A stretch of 64,000 bases of DNA from contig VUYV01000015.1 of the NCBI GenBank assembly GCA_008711295.1, positions 7,437,178 through 7,501,177 on the forward strand. The letters are read 5' to 3'. This document shows positions 22,501 to 35,066 of the stretch, in pieces. The notes under the pieces were generated by a model. It saw nothing but the letters and a program-made list of their open reading frames with translations, did no database searches and was not told where the DNA came from. The position numbers were made by a program, and so were the translations under genes. The DNA comes from Anarhynchus alexandrinus. Lineage: Eukaryota > Chordata > Aves > Charadriiformes > Charadriidae. Each line of letters opens with the position of its first letter. Position 1 is the stretch's first letter.

Positions 22501-25500
22501 ATTGCTATGTCAGCACAACTTTTGGAAGCTTTGTAGATCTTATCGTGAGAGGTGCAATCAGGAAAGCAACACAGGGGTGATTTCTGGGGAGGCAAGAGGT
22601 TTGCAGGAGCCATGCACGTGTTTGTAGGTGTATATGGGTGACTGTGCCCTCTCTTGTTTAGGATGAGAAATACATAAGAATTATAAACCCTAACAGTGCT
22701 GTAACGAAATGTCATAGCAGAAACTCTGCAGCCCTGCGTGATCACACGCCTATTATGGCAGCAAAGAAGGTTTGGGACTCTTATTTTGAGAATGGAATCA
22801 CTGCAGCTAAATCAAACTCCTTCTCCCACTCTTCTCAGTGCAGAAGGCACTTAATTACTCATGCTTCATCCTTTTTGATGTGGTTTCTGAGTAGCTGTCG
22901 GGCAGGGAACAAAGGTCCCCAGCACTGTATAGAGATACCAAGCCACACTGGCAAAGGTGGAACTGGGAGAAAGTGTTGTCTTCATTTGCAAATTGAGTGC
23001 GTTTGATGGAGGTGTCCCCCCAGGAACGTACATCCAGAGGTTACAAGGGCCTCTTGCTTCTCTTTGTTCAGTCACTTTTCTAGATGTTAGCCAAAGCTCA
23101 TGTCACGGTGTCTTCAAAATCCAAATCTGGATCTAGGAATGAAACTCCTGCATGTCGCAGCTGGACAAAGCACGGAGCTACCCAGTTTGGGCTGCTCTCT
23201 TTAGCTGTGCAAACTCTCAGTGAAATGAGGAAATGCAAAATTTCATGCTGGGTTCAATTCCCCGGTATTTGAGCCATCTAAGTGAGGACACTTCCTTTGA
23301 GTTCAAGTCTGTTCTAGCAATTTAAGAGAAGGCCTGGGAGCCATGGAGCCTCTGCATTACATCCTTGCATCTTCCACCAGTTCCTGACTTTCTTAAGAAC
23401 ACCCCTTTGCTTCTTTTTGACCCATTTTGCGGTGGGTTTGGCTACATAATGTGTATTCATATCCCACCATGGAGTCTGGAAGAAAAATACGAATACTGAA
23501 GAAATGCTCTGAGGCTCCAAAGCACCAGAGAAGGCAATATACAGCATATGTTATGGACTCTCAGTCTGTTTCTCATTTTCTACGGGCAGCTAGAGTAAAA
23601 GATGTGCTTCTGAATGGCTGGGGCTGCCCCAGCGCATGTTTGGGGGGGTTCAGTAACCCATCTAGTTGGTGGGACAGACAGGCAGCATTGGTGTTTTGGA
23701 GGTCCAGATTGAGGGTTGGCTTTGCAGCTGTTGAATTGGGCGGTAAAACCTGTGCTGGTGTCAAGAGGCTCTGAAATTTGTTCCCTTAGTCATACCGATC
23801 TAAGAAATGCAGCCAAACGCGAGTTGGGATATGCGCTTTAAAAATGTCAAGGGGAAATTATTTCAAGCTCTGAATATATATGAAGTTAATAGCTTGGCTC
23901 TTCCCATTTCCCTTTTTAGCTTTTACTCTGGATCGGTGACCTGATTTTCCCGAAAGGGATATTTGGTGGGTCAGTGGTGGGGAGGGATGCTTCTAAGGTT
24001 CAGGCACCATTTCTGCGACCAGAGCCTGGTCTTCTTGCACAGTCCTCTGATGGCTTCTGGTCTGAGAGGAAACCTCCACAGTGTGACATTTGTTTTCTTA
24101 CTGAGCGTTTCACATTTACCTGACGTATATTTTTCATCTGAGTCATCTTCTAATCTGTCTTTCCCCTGGAAACAGCATCTCTGGATGTCCTGGTAAAAGG
24201 GAAATGTAGAAAAATCCCTCTTGCAAGGGAAAATCTCTTATGGAGGTCCCTGACCTTCAAATTACATTTCAAACATTGAGACACAGAGCTACCCTCTTTC
24301 GTCTCCAGATTTTGTTGTTAATGTTTCCACGATTTTGTGGAAGATTTCTGCTCTCTGTCCCTCCTAATCTTTTAAATCACCTTTACATATCTTCTGTGCC
24401 CACTCTGATCTTCATGGCTTTTCATGTTGGGTTTTTTAATTTTATTATAACTTTCCATTTCATGTTAGCACATAAAGAAAAATGCATTTTATTGGAATAT
24501 ACATGTCACAGCAAAGATTATTCTTCTCCCGGTGGATGAAAGCAGATAGTGTTGTGCCACGTGGCTCATGTTATAACAGTCTCACTGTGGCTGTATGGCC
24601 ACAACCAAACAGTAGTGTTTTGAGAAGAAATTCTTCTTATTATTTAAATGCAGTTTCACCCATGATATGTATGTAAAAGCCATAAAAGAACATTAACTGG
24701 TTCTTATTTTATTTGTTTCATAATACTAAGGGTTTATATGAATTGATCAAGCTCTTAAAAAGTCAATTATATTTGTACTTCCCCACACTACTGCGTGTAA
24801 AAATTTTAAACAAAAATAAAAAGAGATCTGTCCACCACTAAGCCAATGTAATAACCTTATAGAAAGGTATGGGTTACTTTTCTGATTGGACTAAAAAAAG
24901 AGCACCTGATGGATGATTTCTGTTAGCCCAAATCAGCACTATCCCTTTGGGTGTACAGAGGCAAACCCCACCGGAGTGGAGGAGCCAGGCTTTAAATATA
25001 GGTAACTCTTGATTTTCCATTTGGGTGAAGATATGCAACAGCAAAAACATAGCTGTTTTGGAGAAAGTATGTGACTGAAGTTTTTACTGAGTAACACAGG
25101 AGTTTATGAGAGTTTCTAAGTTTCCTAATGATTTTTGCCCCTTTAATAACTCCTTAAGAGTGCTGCGAAGAACTACTGCCAACTCACTTGACCGTAGGAT
25201 TAGTGTGTCCCCACTAATCCACAGTTCAGTGTAGGTTACAAAATCAGTGACACTATTGCCAGCAGGTACAAGTCCATGAGATTAACTGTTGGCTGGACAT
25301 AAGGATGGGCTTTGGTAAAAAAATCCCCAAACTCTTCTGTGACTCACTCATTTAATCTGATCTTGAAAATAATTCCTACTAAATAGAAGAATATGAATAT
25401 CTTCTGATCTTGAGAAACAATGCTTTTTTGTGTGTGTGTGTGATTGTGGTCTAATATCTTCCTGAGCTCCAGTGAAAGGGACCATTATAAAAATGAGGTT

Positions 25501-27439
25501 GGCTAAGATGATTAAATGTTATTTACAGGAAGGACATGGATCTGATTAAATCACAAGGAGGGGGGGGTCTCTTTTATGGTGACAGGAAAAAATACACATC
25601 ATTCAACAAAGGTGTTCGCTTCATTTCAGTAATTAGGGGCTAAAGTAACTTGGACAGTCTGTCAGCTTCGATATGGTGGAGTTAACTAGTAGATCATGTA
25701 AATAAAAGCTGTTTGATTAGATCAAAAATTAAAGTGCCATCATTTTTCCTGTTACCTTGCAATTTACTGTTGAGGTCTGTTGAAATACTATCACCAAGCA
25801 CACACCTCCAAGAGTAATTACTTACTGGGATATATTTTTTAAAACTCTTTTAATAGCTTCCCCCTAGAACCCAGAGAAGTGACCAAATTTTGGGAGGATC
25901 TGGCTAGACACCTCCTCGAAGGTGATGTTAGCAGGGCTCAGCATCTGAAGTTCCTGTTAGCTGCTCTTTTCAAAATCAGACCCTAAAAATTGCTGCTATA
26001 AGCATTTTTTACCTAGTCTTGGGTCCAAGTTTATTTTATTAGTGTGGGCAAGAGAGAAAGAGATTTCGGTGCTTTTCCAATAAACTCCCGGGCGTGACAT
26101 AGGTATAAAATGCAGTCATTCCATCCCATACATATCCTGCCCAAGGTTTGGGTTTCACTTGAAATCCAGAATTGGTTAAGCGGGACTGGAAACCCTTGGC
26201 AAGAACCTCACTGAAGGTAAGTATTGCCAAATTATGGGAGCTGCAGAGAGAGGAGGAATCTTTAAATTGCTAAGCATTATTAACCATCTGCATCTTCCAG
26301 GGTAACTCCTTCCTGGGGACACCTGACTTTTTGGGAATGCCTCAGGTGTAAAACAATGTTGGGTTATGGAGAAAGACAAGAAATTTGTTTCATCCTTGCA
26401 CAGATGCCAAGAGCAGGTTGAATAAATCGCACCCAAGTAGCACCCATTTCCCCCACACAGCCAGTGGTGCCGTGGTCACCCATGGTTGAGGAGCTCACTC
26501 CATCTCCAGGCATATGGACAGCGTATTGCCTGGTGGAGTTGATATTCTGTAGCAGCACATTTTTTGAAAGCCATTGGGTGCCTCCCACTGGCAGCCGTGA
26601 TTTCACCACCGCTGTTAGTCTTCTACTCTAGGTAACGACAAACTTTGTCTGCCCTTGAAGCTGGTACCAGCATCCTCAGCCCAGGACCGATGCCTTTCCT
26701 GATCTAGAGAGAAACCAAATTCTTGTGGTTTACGCAGCCTGAGGTGTGCAGGATGCAGCCGCATGATCTTCCAGGTCTTTGATTGAAAAATCAACCTGAT
26801 TGAAAAATCAACCTGATGGCTGAGGTCTCTCTCTTTCTTTGGGAGGTCTGTTGGGATACCGCCTCGGTTTCCAAAGCGACAAAATAATTTCCAAAGCTCT
26901 TCCAGTGGTTTTATGCTTACACTCCCCATGTCAAAACAGTTGCCTGGTTGCCCTTCATTTTGGGCACGTTCTTAATGTCTGTTTAATCATTACCTGAAGC
27001 ATCATACTTGTCTGGATTCTTCTTCTGAAGTGAACGTGGGCATTGGCCATGGGGAAACGCAAGGCAGGTGTGTGCTTGTCTATCAGCAGGGAATTCATAG
27101 CAGTTACTTTTTGTCTTGGTTTTTTTTTTCCTTTTGTGGCACATGGAAGAATTTTGAATAAGTTGATGAGGTTTAGTAGTCTCCTGTGATGCAATGAGGT
27201 ACTTTCTCAAACCCATAAAAACCAGAATAGGATTAAAACCAGCATTTGAGCAACGCCGTTCCTGGCAATGGCACAAGCTCGTTGCTTTCCAGGTCTCTTT
27301 TGTTATTTTTATTTATTATGCATACTGCAGTTGCATCTAAAAGAGCCATTTGGAGACCATTGCACAAAAGCGCTGTGTGTGAATACATATCTAAATAACC
27401 ATTTTTGGCAAATAAGCCTTAAAGACTTTTTCCACTTAT
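22501..27439. other. Non-coding sequence, no gene seen
   Basis: Nearly 5 kb contain no recognisable exon, RNA gene or transposon. Simple repeats are (TG)n at 25429-25442 and a 17-bp tandem duplication at 26781-26814. A consensus 5' splice-site string AAGGTAAGT ends at 26222 but has no supporting open frame. GGTTCAATTCC near 23249 resembles a tRNA B box, without a fold. Confidence 0.5.
26781..26814. repeat. 17-bp perfect tandem duplication
   Basis: GATTGAAAAATCAACCT is present twice in direct tandem, followed by GAT. Each unit contains a small inverted repeat, GATT/AATC, which may have promoted slippage. Confidence 0.9.
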
Positions 27440-27730
27440 AAATTTCACTGCTGTTGCCACCACGCTTTCCATTGGCTATGGCACCGACTCGGAATGCCTT
27501 TTGTCGCATGCAAATCGCCACTTTTATTCCTCGTTCACATGAAGGGACTGCTCCTGCCCTCCTGCCTCTCCGGGAGGGGGGAGTCGCAGATGCTGTGAAA
27601 CCAGGGCAGCTCTCCTGTGCGAGAGGGGCAAAGCGCACGTTGCCCCGCAGGAATTGCCGACCTGCGGGCACTCTTCCTGCAGCCGTCCTCAGCGCATCCC
27701 CCCGGAGAGGAGGCGGCGGTGACATCCATC
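27440..27730. promoter_or_regulatory. GC-rich patch with octamer motif
   Basis: This CpG-containing patch (CTGTGCGAGAGGGGCAAAGC, CATCCCCCCGGAGAGG, GGCGGCGGTGAC) begins with a perfect reverse octamer ATGCAAAT at 27508-27515. It supports frames on both strands with no known domain. It may be a weak regulatory element; the evidence is composition plus one motif. Confidence 0.28.
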
Positions 27731-28400
27731 TGGCCTTCCTCCCTGAGGCTGTTGTTGACAGTGAGTAGAAGATACGAGCAGGGGAAGGATGTTGTTAATT
27801 TTTGCTCCTGGTAGATAGATCCAAGGAGCAGGCTAGGCTAGACTGATACAGTAAGATGCCGAAAGCCAGCGAGAGTTTGGACAGAATAAAGATGACAGCC
27901 ATGGACCTGGATATAGCTATTGCAAATTTACCTTTTGGTTATATGCTAATTATACTAATTCTTCCTCCTTCATGCACATCTAATATTTAGGACTCTGACA
28001 CCTTTGCTTTGTTCTACCTGACCTGTTACGAGACATCCATGTGAGGATGGCCAGCATCAAAGCGTAGGAAGAAGTCAAGAAAAGTTCTCCCTCTATTCAT
28101 ATCAATGTAAGGTCATCTGCAAATGTGCAGAACCCTCACCACCACCTGGAAAATTGTTTTCTGGTGCCTCTGCATTTTTTTTTTTCCTACGAAAATGAAG
28201 AGCAAGAGATAATTTCAGATTCTGTTGAGCAACAAACTTGCTTTCCTTACCCTCCTGTTTGAGCCTGACCCCACCAGTGCTTCCAAAGCTCTGTAGTTAA
28301 GTGCTGTGGTTGTGTTTATACACTTCCTTAAACTAAATAGCCCAACTGCAGAGCTGTGTATCCCCTTCATCGCCCCAGTAGGTCAATGTCCATGCGAAGT
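27731..28400. other. Non-coding sequence, no gene seen
   Basis: There is no exon-like frame. A T run occurs near 28168. Nothing else is recognised. Confidence 0.55.
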
Positions 28401-28409
28401 ATCTCACAT

Positions 28410-28530
28410 TTCTTCTTTCAGCTCTGGCTCCGGCTCCCATGGGCTTGCTGTAGCTATCTACTTCACCTTAAAATTGCCACTTAATCTCCGCGCCGTTGTT
28501 TCCCCACTGGTGAGATAAGAACAGGGCTGC
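28410..28530 (+). mobile_element. Possible MIR-type SINE relic
   Basis: The order GCCACTTAATCTCC, then GTTGTTTCCCCACTGGTGAG, then ATAAGAAC resembles the MIR core passage (cacttaacctc ... gtttccccatctgtaa). The match is partial and the 3' tail is not visible. It is weaker than the copy at 17440. Confidence 0.33.
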
Positions 28531-28539
28531 CAATCTGTT

Positions 28540-28765
28540 AATGTTTCTAAAGCAATGGAGGAAAGTGCTGAGTGTAATTTTAATAAATGGCAGTGTGAAA
28601 GTTTTCTCTGCTCCACTGCTTTCTCTCGCAGACGATATAAACCACACAAACTATCTTCTCTCCTTATAACACTCCATTCAATCCAGTGGAGTTAATTTGA
28701 TTTAATGCATTTACCATCCTGACAGTTACATTTCAAGTGGCGCACCCTTGATTGCAGAAGGTAAC
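28540..28765. promoter_or_regulatory. Candidate conserved non-coding element
   Basis: About 225 bp hold GTGTAATTTTAATAAATGG, a GGAGTTAATTTGATTTAATGC run and TTCAAGTGGCGC. It has homeodomain-type cores, no simple repeat and no open frame. The regulatory role is inference. Confidence 0.3.
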
Positions 28766-29455
28766 CTTTTAATGACATTTCCCCCTGCTTGCGGGTGGCT
28801 GCAGCTCCTTTGGCAACCCCCTTTCTCCTTCCGAAAGAGACAACCCTGACCCTGCACTTTTCCTTAGCTTCAGCTGAGCCCTGTGGCTCTAACCAGCCCC
28901 AATGACAGAAGATGCACCAGATGCACCAGACTACGCTTTTCCTGCCATAGTGACTCTAGATTTGAATCCCATGACAAAATTTGCAGCCCAGGGCCTGGGA
29001 AAGGGGTTGGTGCCCTTGGGTGCTGTCTGCCATAGGATGTTTTGCTGCGTTAACGCGCCTCTGCACTGTGCACGTTGGGCTTTTCTCCTTCTGCTGCGGT
29101 TACAGTTGGCACCATTAAACTCTCGGTGTTCACTGCCTGGGGATGTGCAATTATTGTGGAGCCTTCTCCTAGTTACAGTAGGAGACACTGTGTTACTGCA
29201 GTCACTACGGAGTGACAAATGAGGTTTTAATGACACCTACTCTACCTGGAATTATCTGTAAACTACAATTAAGGAAGTAGCTACTCAAGGAATTAAAGAT
29301 CAGAGAAAAATGACATGCTTTTATGGTGACTTATGGGGAGATCTGCAAATTCGTGATAGTTTTCTGTGGAACAGGTTGGAAGACGCAAGAGAATATAATA
29401 TCTTTAAATGATCTTTTCTCCACCATCATTGCCGTATGCCAGCGCTGCAGTAGTG
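28766..29455. other. Non-coding sequence, no gene seen
   Basis: The frames at 28902-29222 plus and 28931-29236 minus are fully overlapping and featureless. No repeat is recognised. Confidence 0.55.
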
Positions 29456-29520
29456 CTTATTGGCCGAGTCTTCAGCTGGTGTAAATCTGCAGGGGCTCCA
29501 CTGGAGTCAGAGGTCTACAG
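29456..29520. repeat. Palindromic amniote relic repeat, copy 2
   Basis: GTCTTCAGCTGGTGTAAATC followed by GGGGCTCCACTGGAGTCAGAGG matches one arm and the centre of a palindromic repeat I know from amniote genomes (CAGCTGGTGTAAATC ... GCTCCATTGAAGTCAATGG). The other arm is decayed. Its class is uncertain, probably a MITE-like DNA transposon remnant. Confidence 0.42.
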
Positions 29521-30479
29521 TAGAGTTTATTGGCCCATGTGTGCGGTGGCTTTTGAAAGGCTGGTGTGAATTTGGGTGGAGCGGTTGATTTAGATGTCTT
29601 CCTCTGCCACCATGGGGTCTGAATCTGTAGAGCTGCCAGGCATTTGCAAGGGACCCTGAAAGGGAATGTGGTCAGTCTGCAGGAGCAAGACCAAATCAGC
29701 CAGCCAATTAGCAGGAGATCCAAAGGAGCTGGGGCAACCTGCTCGTGGTTTTAGTGGTCCCAAAAGGGTGGGGGTGTCCAATGCATCTTGCAGTAGGGTT
29801 CTGGAGCAGGTATTCAGCCTGCCCTTATAGTGGTGGTGTCCAGAGAGAGGATATCTGTGGTATCCCCTTGTAAACATGTCCTTGTGGAGGAGTGGTCCCA
29901 CTGTTTTTGCAAAAGGATGAAAGAGCAAAAGAAGAGCAAATCAGAATAAAAAAAAAAACAACAAACAAGTCCCTCTTCAGTCAAATCTTCTGCTGGAGTC
30001 ACAGCTGAGGCTAAACGAACTCCCTAGGATTGCACCCCACAAAAACATCAAGCTGTGGATGCACGTTCAAAAATATTGACTGTCTCTAAGATGATTTTAT
30101 CATGGGAATCACTCTGATAGCAAGTCTGCAGAGCATCGCCCAGGCAAAAGTTGCCAGGTATTAAAAATAGAATTACACTAAATGATGCCTTTTTGCTTAG
30201 TCATCTTTCCTCTTCTGTGGTATTTCATTATTGCTATTCCAATGTGCTGGTTATTGAGTATATGATTATTCTTTCAAATGAGTTTGGACAGCGTCTATAG
30301 CTTTGTAGCAATTAAGAGGCCACAGACTTTAGCAGCTCAGGAGGAATGGAGTAGGTTTTAATAGCTTTATTTATCTTTAGCTTCTGCAGAGCTGTTTGGA
30401 CTTCCTCAATGGTGGGCAGTTTTGTATCAATAAAAGGATGCTGGAACTTATTTCTTGTAAATGCAAGTAGGTCATTATC
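29521..30479. other. Non-coding sequence, no gene seen
   Basis: There is no recognised exon or repeat apart from an A run at 29948-29958. Confidence 0.55.
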
Positions 30480-30780
30480 AATGGCGTGGGGAGCCTTGCA
30501 CAGCGCTTGAGAGAGACGCTTTCTCTCTTGGCTCTGTCATCAATTACAAGACTGCCAATGAATCTTGGAAAATGTGAACAAAAGCATTTTATGACCTGCC
30601 TCAATAAAAGTCTGGCAGGCTGCGACGCTTCCTTGCTGCTGCTAATTGTCTTCCTCACTGTGCCTGCTGCCAGCTCTTAATGTCCAACACCTACATTTAC
30701 CTGAGGGCAATGGAGCGAAATCTTGCCAGGTAAGTCAGGTAGCTGCTTCTATTAAATTAATTCTTCTTGCTTTATCAGTT
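30480..30780 (+). promoter_or_regulatory. Conserved-looking block ending in consensus splice donor string
   Basis: About 250 bp of non-repetitive, balanced sequence end in TTGCCAG|GTAAGT, a perfect 5' splice-site match (GTAAGT at 30730-30735). An AT-rich stretch with ATTAAATTAATTC follows. No long frame leads into the donor, so a non-coding RNA exon or a regulatory element is more likely than a coding exon. The evidence is weak. Confidence 0.27.
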
Positions 30781-33700
30781 GTTAATAGATATTTCACACA
30801 TAATACGAGTTGCACGTGAAGAACCCTTCGTGTGTGCTAATTACGGGTGCAGGTTTGGGAAGAGATGAGGGGTGAGCGCTGGTCTCAGCGTCCCAGCTTG
30901 TTTTGCTCTTTTAAATGATGAGAAATCAGCCCCTTGGCACAATCATACAGTCCGTCATCCTTGTCGTCCTGCTTCTGTCAGTAAATTTTTGTGCCTGTGT
31001 CTGGCATCTCTGTTTGAAAGATTGGTTGCAATCTGATGGGCAACCAGAAAACAAAGCCTCTTTTTATTTTGAGGAACATATGCTATTGACTGAAGCTCAA
31101 ACATTGTGATTAACTTGTCACTAAATGCTGAAATTGTATAGGAAGAATGGGAATTGGAAAGGTCCATTAGGAGAAATTTGTACCCAGCTCTGTTTTGTTA
31201 TCTCCTGTCCTTGTCAGGTGATTAAGAATCTTATTTTCCTGGTCACCTGTGATCTATGATGTTCTCAGCACTGTACACATAAGTTTGTGTCCCGAGTTCT
31301 TGCTCAATGTTTACCTACAGCAGTTCCCACTGGAGCTATCAAGCAGCTTTACTCCAACGGCCCACAGAAATCAAAGCTACGCTGAGCAGCATTTGGGCGA
31401 GAAACCTAAACAGCACCGGAGAATTTTCTTCTACAACTTTTACTGTATTATGATGAACGAGGCCGAGAAACTTCAGCATCCTCAGGTGTTTTCTGACTCA
31501 AGCCAGCATGCCAGAGAGGTCAGGCAATCAGAATAGGATTGAATAATGGTGCCCAATGAGGGGACTTCTTCCAGCCCTGCCAACTGACTCATTGCCTGAC
31601 TCCTGACAAGTCTCTTAACCAGTGGCTTGCCTTGCACGGAATAAGGATGCTGCTGCCTCACGCTCTTAATGCAAGAGTCACTAAGATACTTCTTCCTTAG
31701 TGGCATCCTGAGGATTGCAGCTTGTGCTGAAACCAAGTCCTCCAACACTTGTGGTTCAACTGACACTGGTAAATCTGTGCATTAGTGACAAATAATTGAG
31801 TCACTACAGATGCAAACGATATTTAGGGATCTATTCAAAGTGTCATTTTCCTTTGCTTAGCTGTCATTTTTTCAATTATTCTTTCTCTTTTTTAGAAAAT
31901 GGAATTCTCACTGCTCTCAAATTCTCACTGGCTAGATGCCCTCATTTCAGTGCAAAAGCAAGGCCACTTCATACATGGGATATGTATATACAGACATGCA
32001 TTTATAAATCAGTAATATATATATGGTTATACACATTTTGGGGAGTATAAATTCAAAATTTTAAGGAAAAAAAACCCCCAACTTTTGCTAGGCATTTTGT
32101 TTAAATTAAACACACTCCCGTGTTGCCAGGACAGAGATGTGGAGCTAAAGTTCAGCGCGAAGTTGTCAAGCCCGTCTGGCAAGACGCAAACCCGAATTTC
32201 TCACCTGATTGCTCTCCGCTGCCTACAGGGTAAATGTTCTAAATGATGCACAGGAGGTGTGTGGACGAAACCTATTAATAAATAATTGGTTTCGTACCCG
32301 TGCCTCCTGCACACTTTTTTGAAAATTCCCTTCTCTTCCTTGCCTCCAAGTCTCATTCGTGGGCGTCTATAGAAAATGAGACTGAAGAGTAAATGCAAGG
32401 TAGGAAGCAGTGCTTAAGGGAAGAGCTCTCAGCTGCATTCCCCTCCGTCTGAGGTTGTGAAAGCAGATAGGATATTTCCTCACATTGAAGGACATTTTTG
32501 TCAAACGCGTATTCCACTTCACGTAGCATTTTTCTTATCACCGCACAAAGAATCCCTAGAAAGAGGAATACGGCCCTCAGGCCTCATAATATCATCCTTT
32601 ATTAGAAATAAGAACAAAGGATGCAATTAAAATACAAATATTTCACATCCCAGAGGTCTAGATACTGCCTGGCAGTTCCCTGGTGGTTTCCCCTTTGGAG
32701 AAACGTCACGGATGCGGATGCTCGGGAGGGGTAGCACGGCTGTAACGGGAACGTGAACGTGGCTGAAGAGGCACAGATACGCTGCTGGGGAAAAAAAAGG
32801 AGGAAACCTTTTAAGGAAATTTTCTCTCGATGGTTAGCAAATCTCCTGAAGGCAGTGCCTGAAGCCCCAAGTGTTGGGGTCTCTTAGGTTTTGTGCTGAT
32901 CTGGGCAGGCAGGGGATAGATTTGCTTGCAGGTCGCAGCCTTTCCCCGTGTCTCTGCGCTCTTTGGGCTGTAACCTTGCTGGCGCAGGGGCTCTGTGCTG
33001 CCCCTGGCTGGGCGCAGTCCCGGACTGTGATATTAGACTGCTGACTAACTCCCCTTTGACTTGAAAACCCCTTCTGGTATAACATCCATATAAACATTTT
33101 CTATTAGTTTTGCTTTTTAAAAAAATCATTGTTAAATTCACAAGAAAAAAAAAAAACAAAACAACCCAAACCTCCTGGATTGCGCTTGGCCGAAAATAGT
33201 CAGACAAAGAACCAATTGATTTTTGGTGTTTGCAACTCGAAGAGATCAGTAATACCACAGTCTGGAACAATATTGATAAATCGTATTACCTGGTAATGTT
33301 TCATATATTATATTATTAAAAGTTTGTCCAGATCTGCTGCCTTCTGCCCCACACAAGCTGGTATTCAATCCCAGGTGAACAGTGCTTTTTCACTCCAGAT
33401 CTCCTTTAAGTGCTTAAAAAAGCCCCAGTGCCTGAAAAAATCAGGTGCATTTCTGGACATTGTTATCGTAACAGATCCCCAAATTTTTCTGTCCAAGTCA
33501 GTCCATGCTGGAGGAAGACTCAATCTGGACCCCTCTTCTGCTGCCCTCTGCAATAGCTGGACACTGATTTTGTCTGGCATATGTAACAAACCTCACCTGA
33601 GACACACTCAAGAGAGAGAAAACATCCTAGATTTTGGGAGGAGTTCCTCTAGGGGGAAAAAGGGAGGATTTGGGTACTTTGGCTCTGCAAAGTTTGATGC

Positions 33701-34880
33701 TGGCAGCGCATCCCGCACCAGGAGTTCCCTGCATGGTCGTCCACCACTGCAAACCCAGGGTTGCTCCTGCCCGTGGCTTCGTGTTCCTATAAAATTCAAG
33801 ATTTATCATCCCTTGACAATCGATTGACCATTCCTGGATCAATACTTACCACTTGGGTCAATTAATCTTGATATTCACTTTAAGAGTAGTCAGTATCTAC
33901 TTATTGATTTTAAGAATAATGAAAAGTAAGTACATGGGACCCAATCCCCGGGGCTCCTGGTTGGGGCAAACCTCCCACCGCAGCCAGGCTGGGAACAGAC
34001 TCCCCGGGGGGCTGCAATTCCCATTTTGCCTGTTAAGTTCTTGCTCATCTCTTTCCCCCTCCCCGAAGGTGTCATGCCAGTCACAGATACAAGGTGCTCG
34101 TGGGACATTTCCAAAACGTACGATGAAGGCTTGAACAGTGCTGGGCTGAGACAGCTTCTTTGGTGCTCGTGTGAGCTTTCTTTGATAGGCTACCGGCACC
34201 TGTTAGAGGAGGTACTCTCCATATAGAAGATTAAAGAGCGTAATTGCCAAACTAGGCTTTGATGCTCCGTGGTTCAGACCTCCCACCATTTCTGCTTAAC
34301 ATGTTCAAAGAGGCACTGTGAACTCATAGGTGGTACTTAAGCAACAAAATTAAATCAAACAACTCATAAAGATAAATATATTTTCACTGTTTTTAGGCAG
34401 TTCTTGATCACCTATGAGAATTTTGCCTGAAAAAGCTCAAAGAACCACAAAATTTGTCCTTCTATTATTAATTGATGTGTTTGCAGTAGAGCAGTGCATA
34501 CAATTTTACGCATGAAATGTAAGAGTGTATTTCTTTGACTTGAAAACAAACAATGATGTATCTGTAAATTCTTCCATGACTACAAATTTATATCCTGGAA
34601 AGTATTCATGAAACGTGTATCCATTTGTATTCTCTGTAGTATTATTTCTGTATCTTTAGAATGCTCTGAGAATAACAAACGAGCTGCCAGTTTAGAGTGA
34701 CAATATGTTCAATAAGATGGAAATGGGCTATCTAATATTTGCAAAAATAAAATAAAAAATTACTCCCTGGATGTAATTTTTAATTTTGGAGTTTTGTGCA
34801 AAATAGTACAGCAGCCCAAACCATCCTTGTAACCGAAATGTGTCTCCCCTCAATTAGTTGTCAAAATGAGATTTTTGTTC
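30781..34880. other. Non-coding sequence, no gene seen
   Basis: About 4.1 kb contain no recognised gene or transposon. The frame at 33324-33827 starts at TTG and has no domain. A run at 33145-33156 is poly-A. The block at 32100-32260 is CpG-containing and non-repetitive but not distinctive enough to call. Confidence 0.5.
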
Positions 34881-34982
34881 CCTTCCCCTTTCCCTTTCCC
34901 TTTCCCTTTCCCTTTCCCTTTCCCTTTCCCTTTCCCTTTCCCTTTCCCTCTCCCTCCCCCCCTTCCTCCCCCCCCCCCTCAC
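34881..34982 (+). repeat. (TTTCCC)n hexamer array, left part
   Basis: There is near-perfect TTTCCC repetition to about 34948, then a degenerate C-rich edge (CCCTCCCCCCCTTCC) to 34982. The complementary strand is GGGAAA repeated, all purine. It could form triplex (H-DNA) or G-quadruplex structures. It is translated as Pro-Phe or Gly-Lys repeats in all long frames; these are not genes. Confidence 0.97.
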
Positions 34983-35016
34983 CCACAAAAAAAAAGTAAT
35001 TGCCTGAAAGATATTT

Positions 35017-35066
35017 NNNNNNNNNNNNNNNNNNNNNNNNNNNNNNNNNNNNNNNNNNNNNNNNNN
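35017..35066. other. Assembly gap (50 N)
   Basis: Exactly 50 N bases sit between 34 bp of unique sequence (ACCCACAAAA to GATATTT) and the right part of the hexamer array. The round size suggests a placeholder, so the true length is unknown. Confidence 0.98.

Noticed and set aside
23170..23280. tRNA gene suggested by GGTTCAATTCC (B-box-like)
   Set aside because: No A box at proper spacing and no acceptor or anticodon stem complementarity.
33324..33827. 167-codon plus frame as a gene
   Set aside because: It begins at TTG, which is not a usual start in an animal nuclear genome, and shows no domain.
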